From assembly GCA_905250115.1 (NCBI GenBank), contig CAJNOI010000098.1, forward strand, positions 70,688 through 134,687: 64,000 nt of DNA, written 5' to 3'. The notes under the pieces were generated by a model. The model was not told where the DNA came from and searched no databases. It was given only the letters and a program-made list of their open reading frames with translations. Position numbers and translations under genes: made by a program. The DNA is from Adineta steineri (lineage: Eukaryota > Rotifera > Eurotatoria > Adinetida > Adinetidae). Numbering within the stretch: the first letter of the stretch is position 1; every line of letters begins with the position of its first letter. Below are positions 26,762 through 40,263 of the stretch, in pieces.

Positions 26762-27124
26762 ATGCGTATTTTACTTTACTGTAAAACAATATGTGACATG
26801 AATATAACCAGAAGTGTCACATATGGTCTACTCAATGAACTTGAGATAGGCTTATTTATTATTTACAAAAATGATAATAATCAATATGAGTTAATAGTAT
26901 TTGATGATAGACATTTATTGATAGATTTTAATAATAACGTGAATAATATAGATTGTATAGCCGAAGAAATGAATAGTTTGACTCATGTAACAATTGATAT
27001 TTATTATTTGTACAATTTAGTTGTCAACTTAACATCGAGACATAAAAATATTTCTATGTTAAAGGTTTCAATGAGTTGTATCTCTAATACAAAAATCAGC
27101 TTCCAATATTGTTTTATTTCATAA
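26762..27124 (+). CDS. hypothetical 120-residue frame
   Basis: An uninterrupted 120-codon frame in very AT-rich DNA, where stops are frequent, so it may be a real or recently lost gene. The predicted protein (MRILLYCKTICDMNITRS...) has no signal peptide, no clear membrane segment and no recognised motif. No splice structure or neighbouring exons are seen. It could be chance. Confidence 0.25.
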   Translation: MRILLYCKTICDMNITRSVTYGLLNELEIGLFIIYKNDNNQYELIVFDDRHLLIDFNNNVNNIDCIAEEMNSLTHVTIDIYYLYNLVVNLTSRHKNISMLKVSMSCISNTKISFQYCFIS

Positions 27125-29087
27125 AAATAATTCCTATGAATAGTAAGTGACTGATAATAAGATCAATTTCTACACTAACTAACATTCTTGTTTCTATACT
27201 TTTGAAATCGATGATTTTTATTTGATTCTGTTTATTTGTCGACTGGATTATCGATAAGATAGGATACGACTATGAATATACAGTAAAAGTAACAGAATAA
27301 AAGCATCGTTTTAATATTTCATTATTATTATTCACGTATCATACACCTACATTTCCTCATATATGTCAAGACGATCAACCCTACATACTCACCTAGTTTT
27401 TTTTAATATTAATGCACGTTTTTAACTGTCATAGTGGGGGAAGTGAATGAATAACATTAAGTAATCGATACATCGAAAGTTTTTAATACATTTCTTATCA
27501 AGTGACTATTAAATATTATTGTAAACGAACTCGAACTAGATTTAAAAAATGAAGAATACGATATTTCGTAGATCCCAAAGTTTTTTTTAACCGTACGATG
27601 ATTTTGAATTTAACTTTTATATCATAATAAGATTTCTTCTGCTAGTTAAAAGAGAGCAGATGAAACAATTTTTAATTTATTTTCAACGTTATGAAACTAG
27701 TTGTTTATAATAAAATCAAATACAAAATATAAAATTGAACTAGAGCTTTCGACTGTTTCAGAAGTCATTGATAGTAATAACAACAGTTTTGTTAAAAAAT
27801 TCTATGAACTCGTTTATTGAAACAATTATTTTTATTTCATTCGAAAGACTTTATATATATATTCTTTGTAACGATTTTGTAGAAATGATTATAAATATAC
27901 TAAATGAATAATAGTATAATTATTATGTCTATTTCATTTTATGTATTTATAATACAGCATTTTCTATTGTCAATAGATTTTACCAAAGGTGTAATATTGT
28001 ATCAATAATAATAAAAAAAGTTTTTATAATATTGATATAAAATTATATATTAGAAATTAATATATGAACAATATTATTTTCAAATGTTAATATAACATTG
28101 TATTTGAACTATGAAATTTATTTTATGTAACTAATATACCTTAGTTATGCATTCATTTTTTGTGATAAAATATTCTATTGGTAAATATAAACAAGCGATT
28201 ATATCATATGCGTCTTTTACTTTTATATGTGACGTTATTCCACTCTTATTATTATTTTCTTAGCTGTTCTCTTTGTATTTGACCTATTTTTTAATTTTTT
28301 TCTAAACATGTCAATGTACAAGGAGATATAGAATGATTTTGGCCTAAAAGCAGATATTATTGACCAATAAAACTAAGATAAAAATGACTCTGTTCTTTCT
28401 CTATGTTTATTTTTACAAAATAATTTAGATCAGTCCACGAATACGAATGCTTTTCTCGTACATGTCATTACCTAAAAGAGATAAAAATCATTTCATATTT
28501 TACTAGCACACCAATTAAAATAGTTTTTTATCCATAAGTTGATATTTATCAATCTGTCAGTTTCATTAAATTTATTTATGATGCATGAGTGATAAAGTTA
28601 CTGTCAACATATAGAACATTACGTTTCAACGACGTAAAAAAAGATACTCACATATTTAATTGTAAAGAAAACGTTTTCTGTTAAACTTTGATAATACGAT
28701 TTTTACAAAACAAAACATTATATTTACAGTCATTCTTTTTTAATTTAACTACTATTTGTATCCTTCAACACAATATATATCATATTAATCACACTCTTAT
28801 TCTTATCACATTTATTGTTTTCGATGTCTATCGATTTATGTTTATGAAAGTGGGAGTATGCTTCTTATTCAAGCTAGTAATGAAACTAAACATACCAAAC
28901 ACGTGATTTCCGTATACATAAAAAATATCGAAACCCGCATATATTTTTGTTTTTTATTTTGTTATAACGAGCAAAAATTATTGAAGCGTTGCTCAGTATG
29001 TGGATATATTGATGAAGGTGTTTTTACTTAAGGCATGGTAATTAACGATTATCGAATACATTTTGAAATTACTTTTACCTATATAGA
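27125..29087. other. intergenic upstream of the channel pair
   Basis: About 2 kb of AT-rich DNA with no supported gene or repeat. It should contain the promoter of the first channel gene. Confidence 0.5.
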
Positions 29088-30610
29088 ATGTCTCGGTCGA
29101 ATGACGCTCCAGCACAAGGTTCTCATATAACTTTAAATGTAAAAAAGTACAATCTATTTTAAATTTCTTTTAGAATCGCATACATCAGTAGACATGTTAC
29201 GCTCATCGAGTAGAGTTCAAACTGTTTATGTTCGATTGATGTTTTCTCGAATAGGTAATTAATTAAAAGAAAATTTACTTTTTTTCTTATTATTTATTTA
29301 GGTGAAATTGATACATTAAATGAAAAGTATCAAGCACAGGCATCTATTGAAGCTCGTTGGCAAGTTGAAATAGATAAAATTTTACCAGATCTTTCTCCTG
29401 AAGATCAAACCCGTTTAACTGCTGGAAAATCTGTTTCACTTTTAAAATATGCTGAGTCTCACTGGACTCCACAACTCTATATAGAAAATGCTATAGGTGA
29501 TTTAAAAGAACAAATAAGATATACTGCTAAAAAATATAGACAAGATAATCAAGTTTATGTTTGTGAACATCGTGATATCAAAGGAGCATTTTGGGAAAAA
29601 CTTGAATTACATCATTTTCCATCTGATGTTCAAGATTTATCAGTATCTGTCGGTTCAATGCTTTACAATGATAGAGTTCTGTTGGCTCCTGATCCACATA
29701 ATGGAAGTGGTGTAAATCTCGAAGCATTTGTTGATCAACAAGAATGGCAACTGTATGCTTATGTTGATTCCGCCCAAAGGTTTATTGATGAATTTGATTT
29801 ACATTCAGCCGCAAATGATGAAGATGATGAACCTAGTGGCAGCGAAGATCGAAAACGTTCAATTATAACAATTACTTGTCATGCTGGTTTGTGTTTAAAA
29901 AATATAATGGATAAAAAATAAAGATTTCTTTTGTATTTTTTTAATAGCTCGTCAATCACATTATTTTTATTGGAATGGATACTCTCTTATTTTCTTTATT
30001 ATGTTAAGTTCATATACACTTTTTTTGATTCCACCACAGTGAGTATCTATATTTATGATATAAAATTTATTTATCTGGTTTTTACTTTTAAGTCAAATGG
30101 CAAATCGAATTCAATCAGGTTGTACACTTTTGTTGACATCGATTACATTTCGTTGGACAGTTAACAGATCACTCGTAAGATAAATGAATGATTTCATTTT
30201 ATCTGAAGATCTTTTCTTTTCTTTTTTTTTAGCCAACTATTTCATATTTAACATCATTAGATATATATGGAATATTAGGTATAGTTTATCTTGTCATTAA
30301 TGTTATATGGCATGCTGCTATTGGTGGACTTTTATTTGAATATGTACCTGGTTTTGTTTCTAAACCAGATTTGAAACTTGTAAAAATTGATCGAATAGCT
30401 TTTTGTGTTAGTTTTGGTATTTTTATTATCACTCATATTTTACTTCTCATCTGGTTATACTGTGTTCCATTGAAACATCGTCGAGATATGCAAAAAAGAG
30501 ATGATCAATTAAAATTAACTAAGTCTCGAAAACCAGCAAATAACAATGGTCCATCAAATGTGAAAAGAAACGATCCAACTTCTAGTTACGAACGTATACC
30601 AATAAACTAA
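29088..30610 (+). CDS. Cys-less pentameric ligand-gated ion channel, tandem copy A
   Basis: Exons 29088-29118, 29174-29254, 29302-29886, 29948-30038, 30093-30174, 30233-30610 give 415 residues. The extracellular beta-sandwich has WxPQLYIENAIGDL and, at residues 141-149, HHFPSDVQD, the core of the loop that defines these receptors. Where animal receptors have two Cys 13 residues apart there are Glu (136) and Leu (150), so the disulphide loop is absent, as in bacterial GLIC/ELIC. Then come M1 ending in IPPH, M2 (RIQSGCTLLLTSITFRW), M3, a very short M3-M4 linker (about 30 residues) and M4 (FGIFIITHILLLIWLY). No signal peptide precedes the domain. Ligand and ion selectivity cannot be read from the sequence. 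The copy at 30996 has identical intron positions. Confidence 0.85.
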
Positions 30611-30995
30611 TTTAAAAATGGAAAAAACATAAACATTAGTTATAATAATAATATTATATCGATAAAATCTTTTGCTTTGCTATATATTTCAATCTTAATA
30701 AAACGAAGAACAGTTTATAAAATAAAATCTTATCATTCTAAACGCTCTTTACTTATTTTTATATCGAAATTATTTCAATATAGAAGAATTGTCAAGCTTT
30801 CGAAAATAATTATATATATATATCAGTTGATGATTATTCTTTTTTTCTATTCACTGATATAAAGTCAAGGGCTGATAATTTGTAACTAAATACTTCACGA
30901 ACATCACACATACCATCATACATATATACATGAATACTAATGGGAATAAAAACAAAAAAAATAAAATTCAGCTAGATTATTCATAGATATAGAAT
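30611..30995. other. spacer between the tandem channel genes
   Basis: About 385 bp of AT-rich DNA with no coding signal. It must hold the end of copy A's transcript and the promoter or trans-splice acceptor of copy B. Confidence 0.5.
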
Positions 30996-32486
30996 ATGTC
31001 GAGTATTAAAAAAGAACAATCACGTATAGTGAAATTTGCATATCATCATAAAGCATAATTTTCATCATTTGTACGGGTTGAAATTGCAGTCGAAATGTTA
31101 CGATCAACGAATAAAGTACAAACGGTTTATGTACGATTAATGTTTCTTCGAATAGGTAATTAACTAAACAAGCATGTTCTTTTTTTTTTCATTATCAATT
31201 TAGGTGAAATTGATACATTAAATGAAAAATATCAAGCACAAGCATCTATTGAAGCTCGATGGCAAGTTGAATTCGATAAACTTTTATCAAGTCTTTCTCC
31301 TGAAGATCAAAAACGTTTAGCTGATGGAAAATCTGTTTCACTTTTAAAATATGCTGAATCTCATTGGACTCCACAACTTTATATCGAAAATACTATAGGT
31401 GACTTAAAAGAACAAATACGATATACTGCTAAAAAGTCCAAAGAAGATACTCAAATTTATGTTTGTGAACATCGTGATATCAAAGGTGTATTTTGGGAGA
31501 AACTTGAACTTCAACATTTCCCAACCGATGTTCAAGATTTATCAATATCTATTGGTTCAATGCTTTATAATGATAGGGTTATTTTGGTTGCTGATCCATA
31601 TCATGGAAGTGGTGTAAATCGAGAAGCATTTGTTGATCAACAAGAATGGAAATTATATGCCTATGTTGATACTTTACAAAGATATATCACTGAATTTATT
31701 TTTCGTGATACTGATGATGAAGAAGATGAAAGTAATCAAATTGAAAATATAAATAATAAAGAAGATCGGAAACGATCAATTCTATCAGTAACATGTCATG
31801 CTGGTTTGTATTTTACATAATAATAATAATAAAAAAATTAAATAAATAATTATTTTTATTTTAAAAAAGCTCGTCGATCGAATTACTTCTATGTGAATGG
31901 ATATTTTCTTATATTCTTAATAACTCTGGTGTCTTTTTGTATATTTGCAATTCCAGCACAGTGAATTATTTTTTATTATATTATTTTTTTTAAATAATTT
32001 TTTTTTTATTTTAAAGTCTTTCAGCTAATCGAATTCAAACATCATGTACACTTCTATTGACTTCAATTACATTTCGTTGGACAGTAAATCGATCACTTGT
32101 AAGTTAAATTCAATTGATTTTCATCTATATTATTTCATTTTTACTTCAAGCCAACTATATCATATTTAACATCAATGGATAAATATGCAATATTATGTAT
32201 GGGAACTCTTGCTATTCTTTGTTTATGGCATGCGGTAGTGGGCGCATATATATTTTTGCGCACACCTGATTTTCGCTTAACACCAGACATGGATATTGCA
32301 TTCGTAGATCGATGGGTTTTTATTATTGCTATTGGTATTTTTCTTTTCATTCATTTGGTATTATTAACATGGCTTTATTATGTTCCACTTAAATGTCATC
32401 GACAAATGGAGAAAAAGGAGGATGAGTATCGACACTCAATACATAATGCAAAAAAAAATCTAAAATATATACCTATCTCAATGTAA
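30996..32486 (+). CDS. Cys-less pentameric ligand-gated ion channel, tandem copy B
   Basis: Exons 30996-31023, 31090-31155, 31204-31803, 31870-31960, 32017-32098, 32151-32486 give 400 residues. It is closely similar to copy A across the ligand-binding domain (for example KYQAQASIEARWQVE, FPTDVQDLSISIGSML and M2 RIQTSCTLLLTSITFRW), with the same phases at every intron, so the pair arose by tandem duplication. It too lacks the Cys-loop cysteines and a cleavable signal peptide. N-termini (MSSIKKEQS versus MSRSNDAPAQ) and the acidic stretch before M1 (DTDDEEDESNQIE) differ most, as does the tail. It could form heteromers with copy A. Confidence 0.85.
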
Positions 32487-32667
32487 ACGATATAAAAAAA
32501 ACTTTTTTTGTTTTTTAGTTAGTTTTTTTCTTTGTGCTGTTTTATTAATAATTATAGCTAAAAAAAGAAGAAGATAAAATATGTATTGCATAAAAAGAAA
32601 AAGAGAAAAAGGGTAAAGAGAAAATTATAAATATATTATGTCCAAAATCGAATGAGTTTGTACGATT

Positions 32668-33750
32668 TTATGCATCTTCTTCTTTATGTTCTTTGGCTGA
32701 TTTAAGTTGAATTTGATCACGATAATTAATTTTTTCGTCTTCTGCTTGTTCTTCTTTGAGAGCAAATTTATTTGTTGTTTGTTTTAAATTAGCCAAACCA
32801 ATAAAATTAGGTTCATCTTCTTTTGGTTTTTTGATTTTACTCAATCTAATTTAATTTTAATAAAAATAAAACGTTTTTATTTGATGAAAAATATTTCTAC
32901 ATACTTTTGTTCTGTTTTTGAAACTTTCTTAAGTGATGGTTTAACGAATTTACCTTTAATATCATTGATTTTAATTGTCAATTCATTAATCTTAGAGCAA
33001 AAAAGGAGAATAGAAATAATATAGGAGAATAATTTTCTTACATCATAATCTTGTTTTCGAACTCGAAATTCCAAATCATAACGAGCTTCTTCAGTTGTTT
33101 TCAATTGAGCATAAAGATCTTGACAAAGTGATTTAAGTTGAGCTAGAAAAAAAAATAATATTTAAATGGAATCTTTTTTTTTGTCATATTTACCATCACT
33201 CATTGAACTGACATCTTCAAGTGCTTTCAAACGTTGTTCAATATAATTTTTACGAGCTTCTAAACGACGTTGTTGTTCACCTTTAAGATTGTCAGTAGCC
33301 ATTTTCATAATTAAAAGCTAAATAAATTAATCTATATATATATATACAAATAATACACTAATACATACACGAAGTTTTCGTTTTTTTTCCGGTGTTAAAG
33401 CGAAACGTTTCTTTTTTTCAGCTGCATCACGAGCTTCTTGACGTTTACGTTCACGATCGGCTTTCTTACGAGCCTTTCGTTCATCTTCTGTAAGTGATCG
33501 ATCCTAATAAACAAAAAAAAACATACTTTATTCATTATACAATTAATTATGGCCATGCGCGCTAAGTATTCGATAATATATGAGATGTTACATACGCTTT
33601 TATTGTAATATATTTTGTTATATTCAATAATAAATAAAAAATTTATGCATATCGAGATGATATACGTGCAAAAGAAGATCACATGCGGATTAATATTCCA
33701 AATAATTATTTAGTGCAATTTTTTTTATAAGCTATTACCTCGTCAGCCAT
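32668..33750 (-). CDS. troponin I
   Basis: Inhibitory subunit of the troponin complex on thin filaments of striated muscle. Minus-strand exons 33750-33739, 33503-33369, 33317-33194, 33142-33042, 32990-32905, 32845-32668 encode 211 residues. The short MADE first exon is followed by a highly charged N-terminus (ERKARKKADRERKRQEARDA). Then come KKRFALTPEKKRKLR and LLIMKMA, the heptad region EQQRRLEARKNYIEQRL, and the T-binding coiled coil (LYAQLKTTEEARYDLEFRVRKQD). The region INDIKGKFVKPSLKKVSKTEQK follows, and the tail is acidic. Length and order match invertebrate troponin I. Alternative splicing, common in this family, cannot be judged here. Confidence 0.9.
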
Positions 33751-35889
33751 TTTTTTGTCTGTTAGTTAACTAGAAGATAGGTTGTTGATTTAGTTTCTGT
33801 CCTTCGTTGATCTTGTAAAGAAGCAAAAGCAAGATAGACACTGGATGATGATGATGTTAGTATTCTAAACACTTATTCTTTTTCTTTTCTTAGTAATATC
33901 TACCCACGTATAAGCCATATAACAGAAGAACGAGGAGGCAGAAAGATGAAAAAAAATACGACGATGTTGTCCGATTCCTAAAATATCCGTTAAGAAGTTG
34001 TGCTAAAGAAGAAAGAAAAATGAGAGTCTCGTTACATTTCTTTTTGTATTGATGCATATGTATGTATGGATATATAGGATATCAACGACAAACAAGAAAG
34101 CTCGTTATTGTTCCTTTACATCCCTCGCGTTTATACGCATCAGTATGCATGTAGATACATATGGATATGGAAATGGATAAGAAGAGAAATACGAATGTGC
34201 CACTATTTTTTATCTATCTTCATTGTATTATAAGATGATAGATTGTATGAAAAAACTTTTCCAGAACAACAAAAAAGAATCCTTTCAATTTTTTTGGTGT
34301 TTTCATAGAAATTCTTTACAATATTTTCGAAGAAAAACTCTATTCTATGACATCGAAAAATGATCTTTTGACAGACATATTTATCATAAATAACATTTAT
34401 GTAATATTATACAGATATGTATAAAATCGAGCTTGATATAACAAGAAACAATTCTTATTTGTTCTATTAAATATAAAACTAAATAAACAGAAAATTCCTG
34501 AAAAATATTTGGTATATAAATATTTATTTATCTTCACAATATTGATGAGTACTTTAAGTTCGTTTTAATATACGTATTTTTGGAAAATAACTTTATCATT
34601 CTTAACTTGCTAAACGTTATTTAGTAATAGTTTTTTCAAATTATCTGTTGTCATTTTTATAATAACAAGTCGAGAATATTATTCGAGATAAGATCATCAC
34701 ATGATAGTATGAAGCGAACAGAAATCATAAGAAAAAGTTGAATATGTATTATAATTGATTTAGAAATCTTAGATGTTGCTCTTTCGATTATATTTAATAA
34801 TTGCTCGACATAATGATTGTAATGCTCATCGCCGCTACGAACTGTAGATCGTTGAAGGCTGTATATTATTTACTATGATAATTCGATTTTTAACGATCGT
34901 TTTATATGTTTACGTTGTAAGTGTAGATTTTATGTGTTTGTAAATATACCTAAAGTATTAATTCAGACCAAATCTGGAATCCCTGGTTATTTACAGAACG
35001 ATCATACTGACCGAAATAATGAAACCTAATGTGTAGGTACGAATATCTTTTCTAGCGAAATATTGACATTTTTTGTTAATTTTTAGTCGATGCTACGGTT
35101 GTTGCAATTGATTAGCTTTATTAATCATATTGAATCCATATGGTGTTTTAGTACATTGATAATTAGCCAGTCTATATAGCATAGTTAAGAAAATAGTAGT
35201 ATACTTTAATATCTAAAGATTTAATTGAATTCATGTTACATTAACGATTATTTACTAGTCTATGCTATATTTTATTGAAATTAGTATATTAGAGTAAGTT
35301 GTAATAGATTTCTAAAGCGTTAGGCCAATCATTGGAGTTTGTATTATTATCATAGAAACTCGTATTTAATTACTTAAAAGATTACGAAAATATGATATAA
35401 AAAGAAAATGAATTCTTATCTATAGTAATTACACATATTTTGTTCCAATATTGATATGAGCTTTTCATTTTCGATTATACTATCTCTTTTCTTTTTACAA
35501 AAAAATCTTTTAAATTACATTTCATTTACCTTGTCGATCATATTTCTTAATTGACACTTGTTATTTTTATTTTACCTACAACCATGAAAGAATATTGATT
35601 ACATTTTTCTTTCCACTTAAATATCATACTTTTCGAAATCATTAAAAAAATAAGAAAATAAAAGATATATAATTCGGATTTTTTTTTTCTTTCAAATATT
35701 CATATCGTTTATACAAACATCATCACGCATTTTTTTCACATACATTGGTATTTATCACCAGATGTATGTTCTCAATACATAACCATGAATTATACATTGT
35801 ATATTTATAGCAAAAAAAAATAGACTATCTACTAGTCTAAAAAAACAAATATGGAATGAGAAAAAAAAAGAAAAGAATAACAAGAAATC
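33751..35889. other. intergenic upstream of troponin I
   Basis: About 2.1 kb without gene signal, between the troponin I start and the 3' end of the BTB gene. Muscle control elements would be expected here, but I cannot point to specific ones. Confidence 0.5.
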
Positions 35890-38322
35890 TTATAGACAAA
35901 AAATGATTTCAGGTATTTGTCCATCATCAACATTTGATCCATTATTTTCGCCAGATGCTACAAGATAAATATGTAGATATTTATTATTTATACAATAATA
36001 AAACTTACCGTATGCAAAATGAAATGTTACTTTGCCATCAAGACCACAATCATGTGTTATGCGACGTAAACCACTAATACCATAAAATGAATCTGGACCC
36101 TAGAAATAATAGATGCTCTTTAACATATGATCAAAAGGACGAAAGAAATTAGAATAGAATACGTGATTAATGAGGCATAATTTTTCAGTATGACAATACT
36201 ATTGAATATGAGATTAGTTCATTTAAAAAATCTTTAGCTTTAACTATACAGAATATTCAACTCGTATAGTACAGGAAATCTTAATTTATTTTATTCATAT
36301 TAAGTCTCCTTGACTCAACCAACAAGTGAACCATAATGAATATGAATCAATTATTCTCTCATGCAGAATGTTCTCGTCATCTAATTTATATAGATCATAT
36401 GGAAATCATTTTAACTTGTTAAAATACCTTCATGGATGAGTAGAAGTCCTAATTACATATGTATACACGCTATCTACGATATTTTCGAAGAACGAATCTC
36501 TAGACATACACTTATTCGAGACTTGTGATGTCAATAAGTTTCGCTAACTCGTTTGAAGCATGATTGATAAATTGAGGTGTAAGAAGATTTTATTCTGGTA
36601 ATCAAAGAACGAGGATTACTAAGGTTATTGTTCTACTATCAAGAACGTTTATCTTCTGTACTAAGATTAACTCATGGATACTATTCAATAAAGTTACAAA
36701 GATTTATTAATTTAAAGACTGTAAAGATCTCATCTAATGAATTAATCTTGATCCTATCTCTAGAGTATTAATAATCAAATATTAACATTAGTATACTACA
36801 TATTTACTCAGCTGACGTATAATATATGATAAAACAAAATGAAATATGTTACTTTAAGTTTAGCACTTGCAACATAATATTCTCCTTGTTGAATTTCTAA
36901 TGGTTCTTTAAATGAAACTCGAAATGTTGATGATGATCCATCAGCCATAAATGTTGTTTCATTTTCACCTAATATTCGACCAGAATCCAAATGATGTAAC
37001 TAAAAATAATATTTTTCTTTTCAAACAATAAAATCTTCAAAATTTACTTGTATATGAATATTATATTCAAATGGTTCTCGTATACTTCCATAAAGTCCAT
37101 AACCAGCTATTAATAAACGTCTATCACATTTAAATCGAATTCTATCAAATGCATCCGAATATGACCAACGATGTTCAACTTCACCTTCACGAAATCGATT
37201 AACAATATATTCTTTAAATGTACTACGTGGTTCATCATCAAATTCACATAATTTATATGATTTAGCTGGTAAATTAAAATATAAAAATATTGAAATTATT
37301 TCTTTATCTGTTAATATTCCTGATTGTGCTGGTCCTTGTGCAAATTCTTCTTGACTCATTAATGGAAATCGTATTAATTTTAAAGCACCACCTAATGTTT
37401 GTCGTATCATATCTGGTGTTACAATTTGATTTGTATTATGACATTTATTTTTTGCCCATGCTATACAAGTTTGCCATAATTTAATTTCTCTTACACCTAA
37501 TGTATCACGTTTTAAAATTGCCATTAATGTATCTAAATCAATATCTAATAATTCAGGTGTTTGTAATGCATACATTGCATTCTTATCAATAACTTCTAAA
37601 CATTGTGCTGCTAATTGTGCTTCATCAAATAAACGTGCTTGACTTAATAAAATCAATGCATTTTCTATTGAAATATTTTTCTTTAAAAAATCTACACAAA
37701 GACGTTCTAGACCAAGTATACAATATTTTTTTGCACCATATAATATCGACATAACAGTATCATGTGTTATTGATAATGATGGATTACTATAATCTCCATA
37801 TAAAAAACGTAATAATATACGAAATGCATATGTTTCCATATCAGGTACATGAATAATAGATGTTAATGTTTCATTATTTCGTTGAAACATAGCTTCAAAT
37901 ACACAAGAACCAACACTTAAAACAAATTTATGTGCAGGAATTAATTCATCACTGTCAGGTAATTCAAAATGTATATCAGCCATATATTCATTTAAACATA
38001 ATGCTGATATACGATCATTGAGAGAAGATTTTGATGCCTAAATAATATTATGATTATTTCGAAGAGATAAGACAAAAATTCTTATTTATACCTGCCAATT
38101 GAAGGGCAAACTAATTATTTGTTTATTTTGATTATCATCATTTTCATGTTCGGTGGTGTGGGTGTTCGAGGACACGGCATTGGCAGGTGGAGGAAGACTT
38201 GATGCTTCATTAAGTGTTGTAGAAGAACGACGAGGAACTGGATGATTATGATGATCAGGAAGAGGAATCGGAGGATGTGGAGATATAAATGATGATGATG
38301 AATTAGCTTTTGGCATGATCAA
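35890..38322 (-). CDS. BTB-BACK-PHR protein (BTBD1/2/3/6-like)
   Basis: Probable substrate adaptor for a Cullin-3 ubiquitin ligase. Minus-strand exons 38322-38092, 38037-37048, 36999-36853, 36099-36009, 35957-35890 give 508 residues. The N-terminal 80 residues are Pro/Ser-rich and disordered. The BTB domain (about 95-200) shows ADIHFELP, IPAHKFVLSVGSCVFEAMF and LRFLYGDY. The BACK region follows (SQARLFDEAQLAAQCLEVID). A PHR-like beta domain begins near RFKCDRRLLIAGYGLYGS and ends ...DGKVTFHFAYASGENNGSNVDDGQIPEIIF, the usual family end. The 753-bp intron 36100-36852 is much longer than the others. The start is the first ATG of the frame (MIMPKANSSSS). Which BTBD member it matches is unresolved. 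Confidence 0.9.
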
Positions 38323-40263
38323 TCAGCAGTATGAGTACTGCACGAAAGATCAAATTTACCTGGTCAATAATAATAAATCATATAGCGAGGTCTTACCAAC
38401 AAACATTCTATTCGAGTTTTATATTAACCATACAGATTTAATTTTCAAGTCTTTCATTAAATATATAGAACTGAAATGTAAGTTAAATAGAAAAATTCAT
38501 ATTGATCATGAAACATAATTATGAAAAATATCATAAATATATGTATTTATATACGATAGATGGTGCTAGATTGTCAATGAATATAAACATAATCGTATCT
38601 AATTTTTATTTTGTCAGAAAAATATGAGATATTTGATAATTACAAATAATATTATTATTTTGATTCTTATATATCATTATTTTTCCATCTGTCAATTGAG
38701 TCTTAGTTACACAAAAATACGAACAAAATTCTTTTTTCTTAGCTTATAAAATTATATTTTAAAATCACGCTATAAATAGATTATAGTCGATGAAACAAAA
38801 CAATAACTATTGTTAACTTCTGCATAGATCTTTCTTTATACTCACTTATATTTTATATGGTTAGTTACCTAACCTATTCACACCTTTTGTCCTTATAAAA
38901 ATCGTTATATTACGGCTTCATATACACACAGCGTGAATGAATCGTACATATACTACTATTTTTATACGTATTCGAAAGAATTGTAATCATATTTTCAAGT
39001 AGCCTAATAGAAAAAAAAGGCGTATGTGAATGAAAATCAATCATATAGATTGAAAAAATAACATTGAACATATGAATTAGTTCTTAGTTAATCTTAACAT
39101 CATTCAATTTGTTAATTAGAAAGAAAACAATATCTATTCAAGCAACATATATATACAAGAAAAGACTCTTGCTGCTAAAGAAGATTGTTTATCTAATGGA
39201 TTTACACCAAGAAAATAATTTGTGATAATCTCATCTTGTTCAATAATATATACAGAGAAAAAAAAGATGATAATTCAGTTGAAAACATGAAGAAGACAAC
39301 AGTTGAAATTCAACACCTTTTGATCATCTGTTGATATAAAACAACATTAACTTGTGAAAATATAAGTCGAATCTTCCTTTTTTTTGTTTTGATCAAATTC
39401 ACAGTTTGGAACTAATTGGAAAAAAAGTAGAAAATCTTTAACGTTCTCATTTTTTTTTCTATAAATATTAAAAGGTCGAGTATAGTCAGACATTTCCTGT
39501 CCATTCATTGTTATTTTTTAGTCTTGCTTTCATATATATATATATCTAAAGGCAATCCGGTATTGAGTTCATTGATCTAGACGCGTCCATCGGCAAATAG
39601 AAAAAAAAAAGAAAGAAAGTGATCACACATTGATGAATATTTCATATATATAATGAAAAAATCGAACAAATACATATTGTAAAATGTCTATACATATATA
39701 TATCAATCTATCCTAATTACATTGAACGATTTATTATTCGCATGAGAACAAAATAAGTTAATTAAATCTATTTTGAATTCTAATATCCATTGGGATAATC
39801 ATCATATCATCGATCAAACTTTCAAGTCATTAATATTATGACATACTGATGGTAAACTCAATTTTCTGCTCAAATGAATCACCTGGCCATCTGCTCTAAT
39901 TGCCTCCTGTTGTTTCTTCCTTCTGTTTTTTTTCTTTTTCTTTCTCCGATGACCGACACACACACACACACGCATGCATGGAAAGAAGAAACAAAAAAAA
40001 AACCTTAGTGGACGACGAGGACAAACATATACTACTCTCTCTTTCTCTCTCTCTCTATATATCGTATACATATACAACTTCATTTCTTTTCTCTTTCTTC
40101 GTTTTGAAAAATTATTGACAAGGGGAGAAAAGGTAAGTGACAGACTCGATTAATACCGGATGTGAATATTTGAACATTAAATGATAATCCTGAAATCATC
40201 TCATTTTACAATTATATTCTTAAGATAAATTCAAATATTTTCTTCCTTTTTTTTTATTTCAGC
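38323..40263. other. divergent promoter region of BTB and plexin genes
   Basis: About 1.9 kb without coding sequence. CA and CT microsatellites lie at about 39958-39972 and 40035-40058. A donor at 40133 (AAAAG/GTAAGTGA) and the acceptor TTTATTTCAG at 40262, directly before the plexin ATG, suggest a 5' UTR intron of plexin or a spliced-leader acceptor. Confidence 0.55.

Noticed and set aside
39814..40118. Frames on both strands in the plexin upstream region
   Set aside because: They are translations of CA and CT microsatellites.
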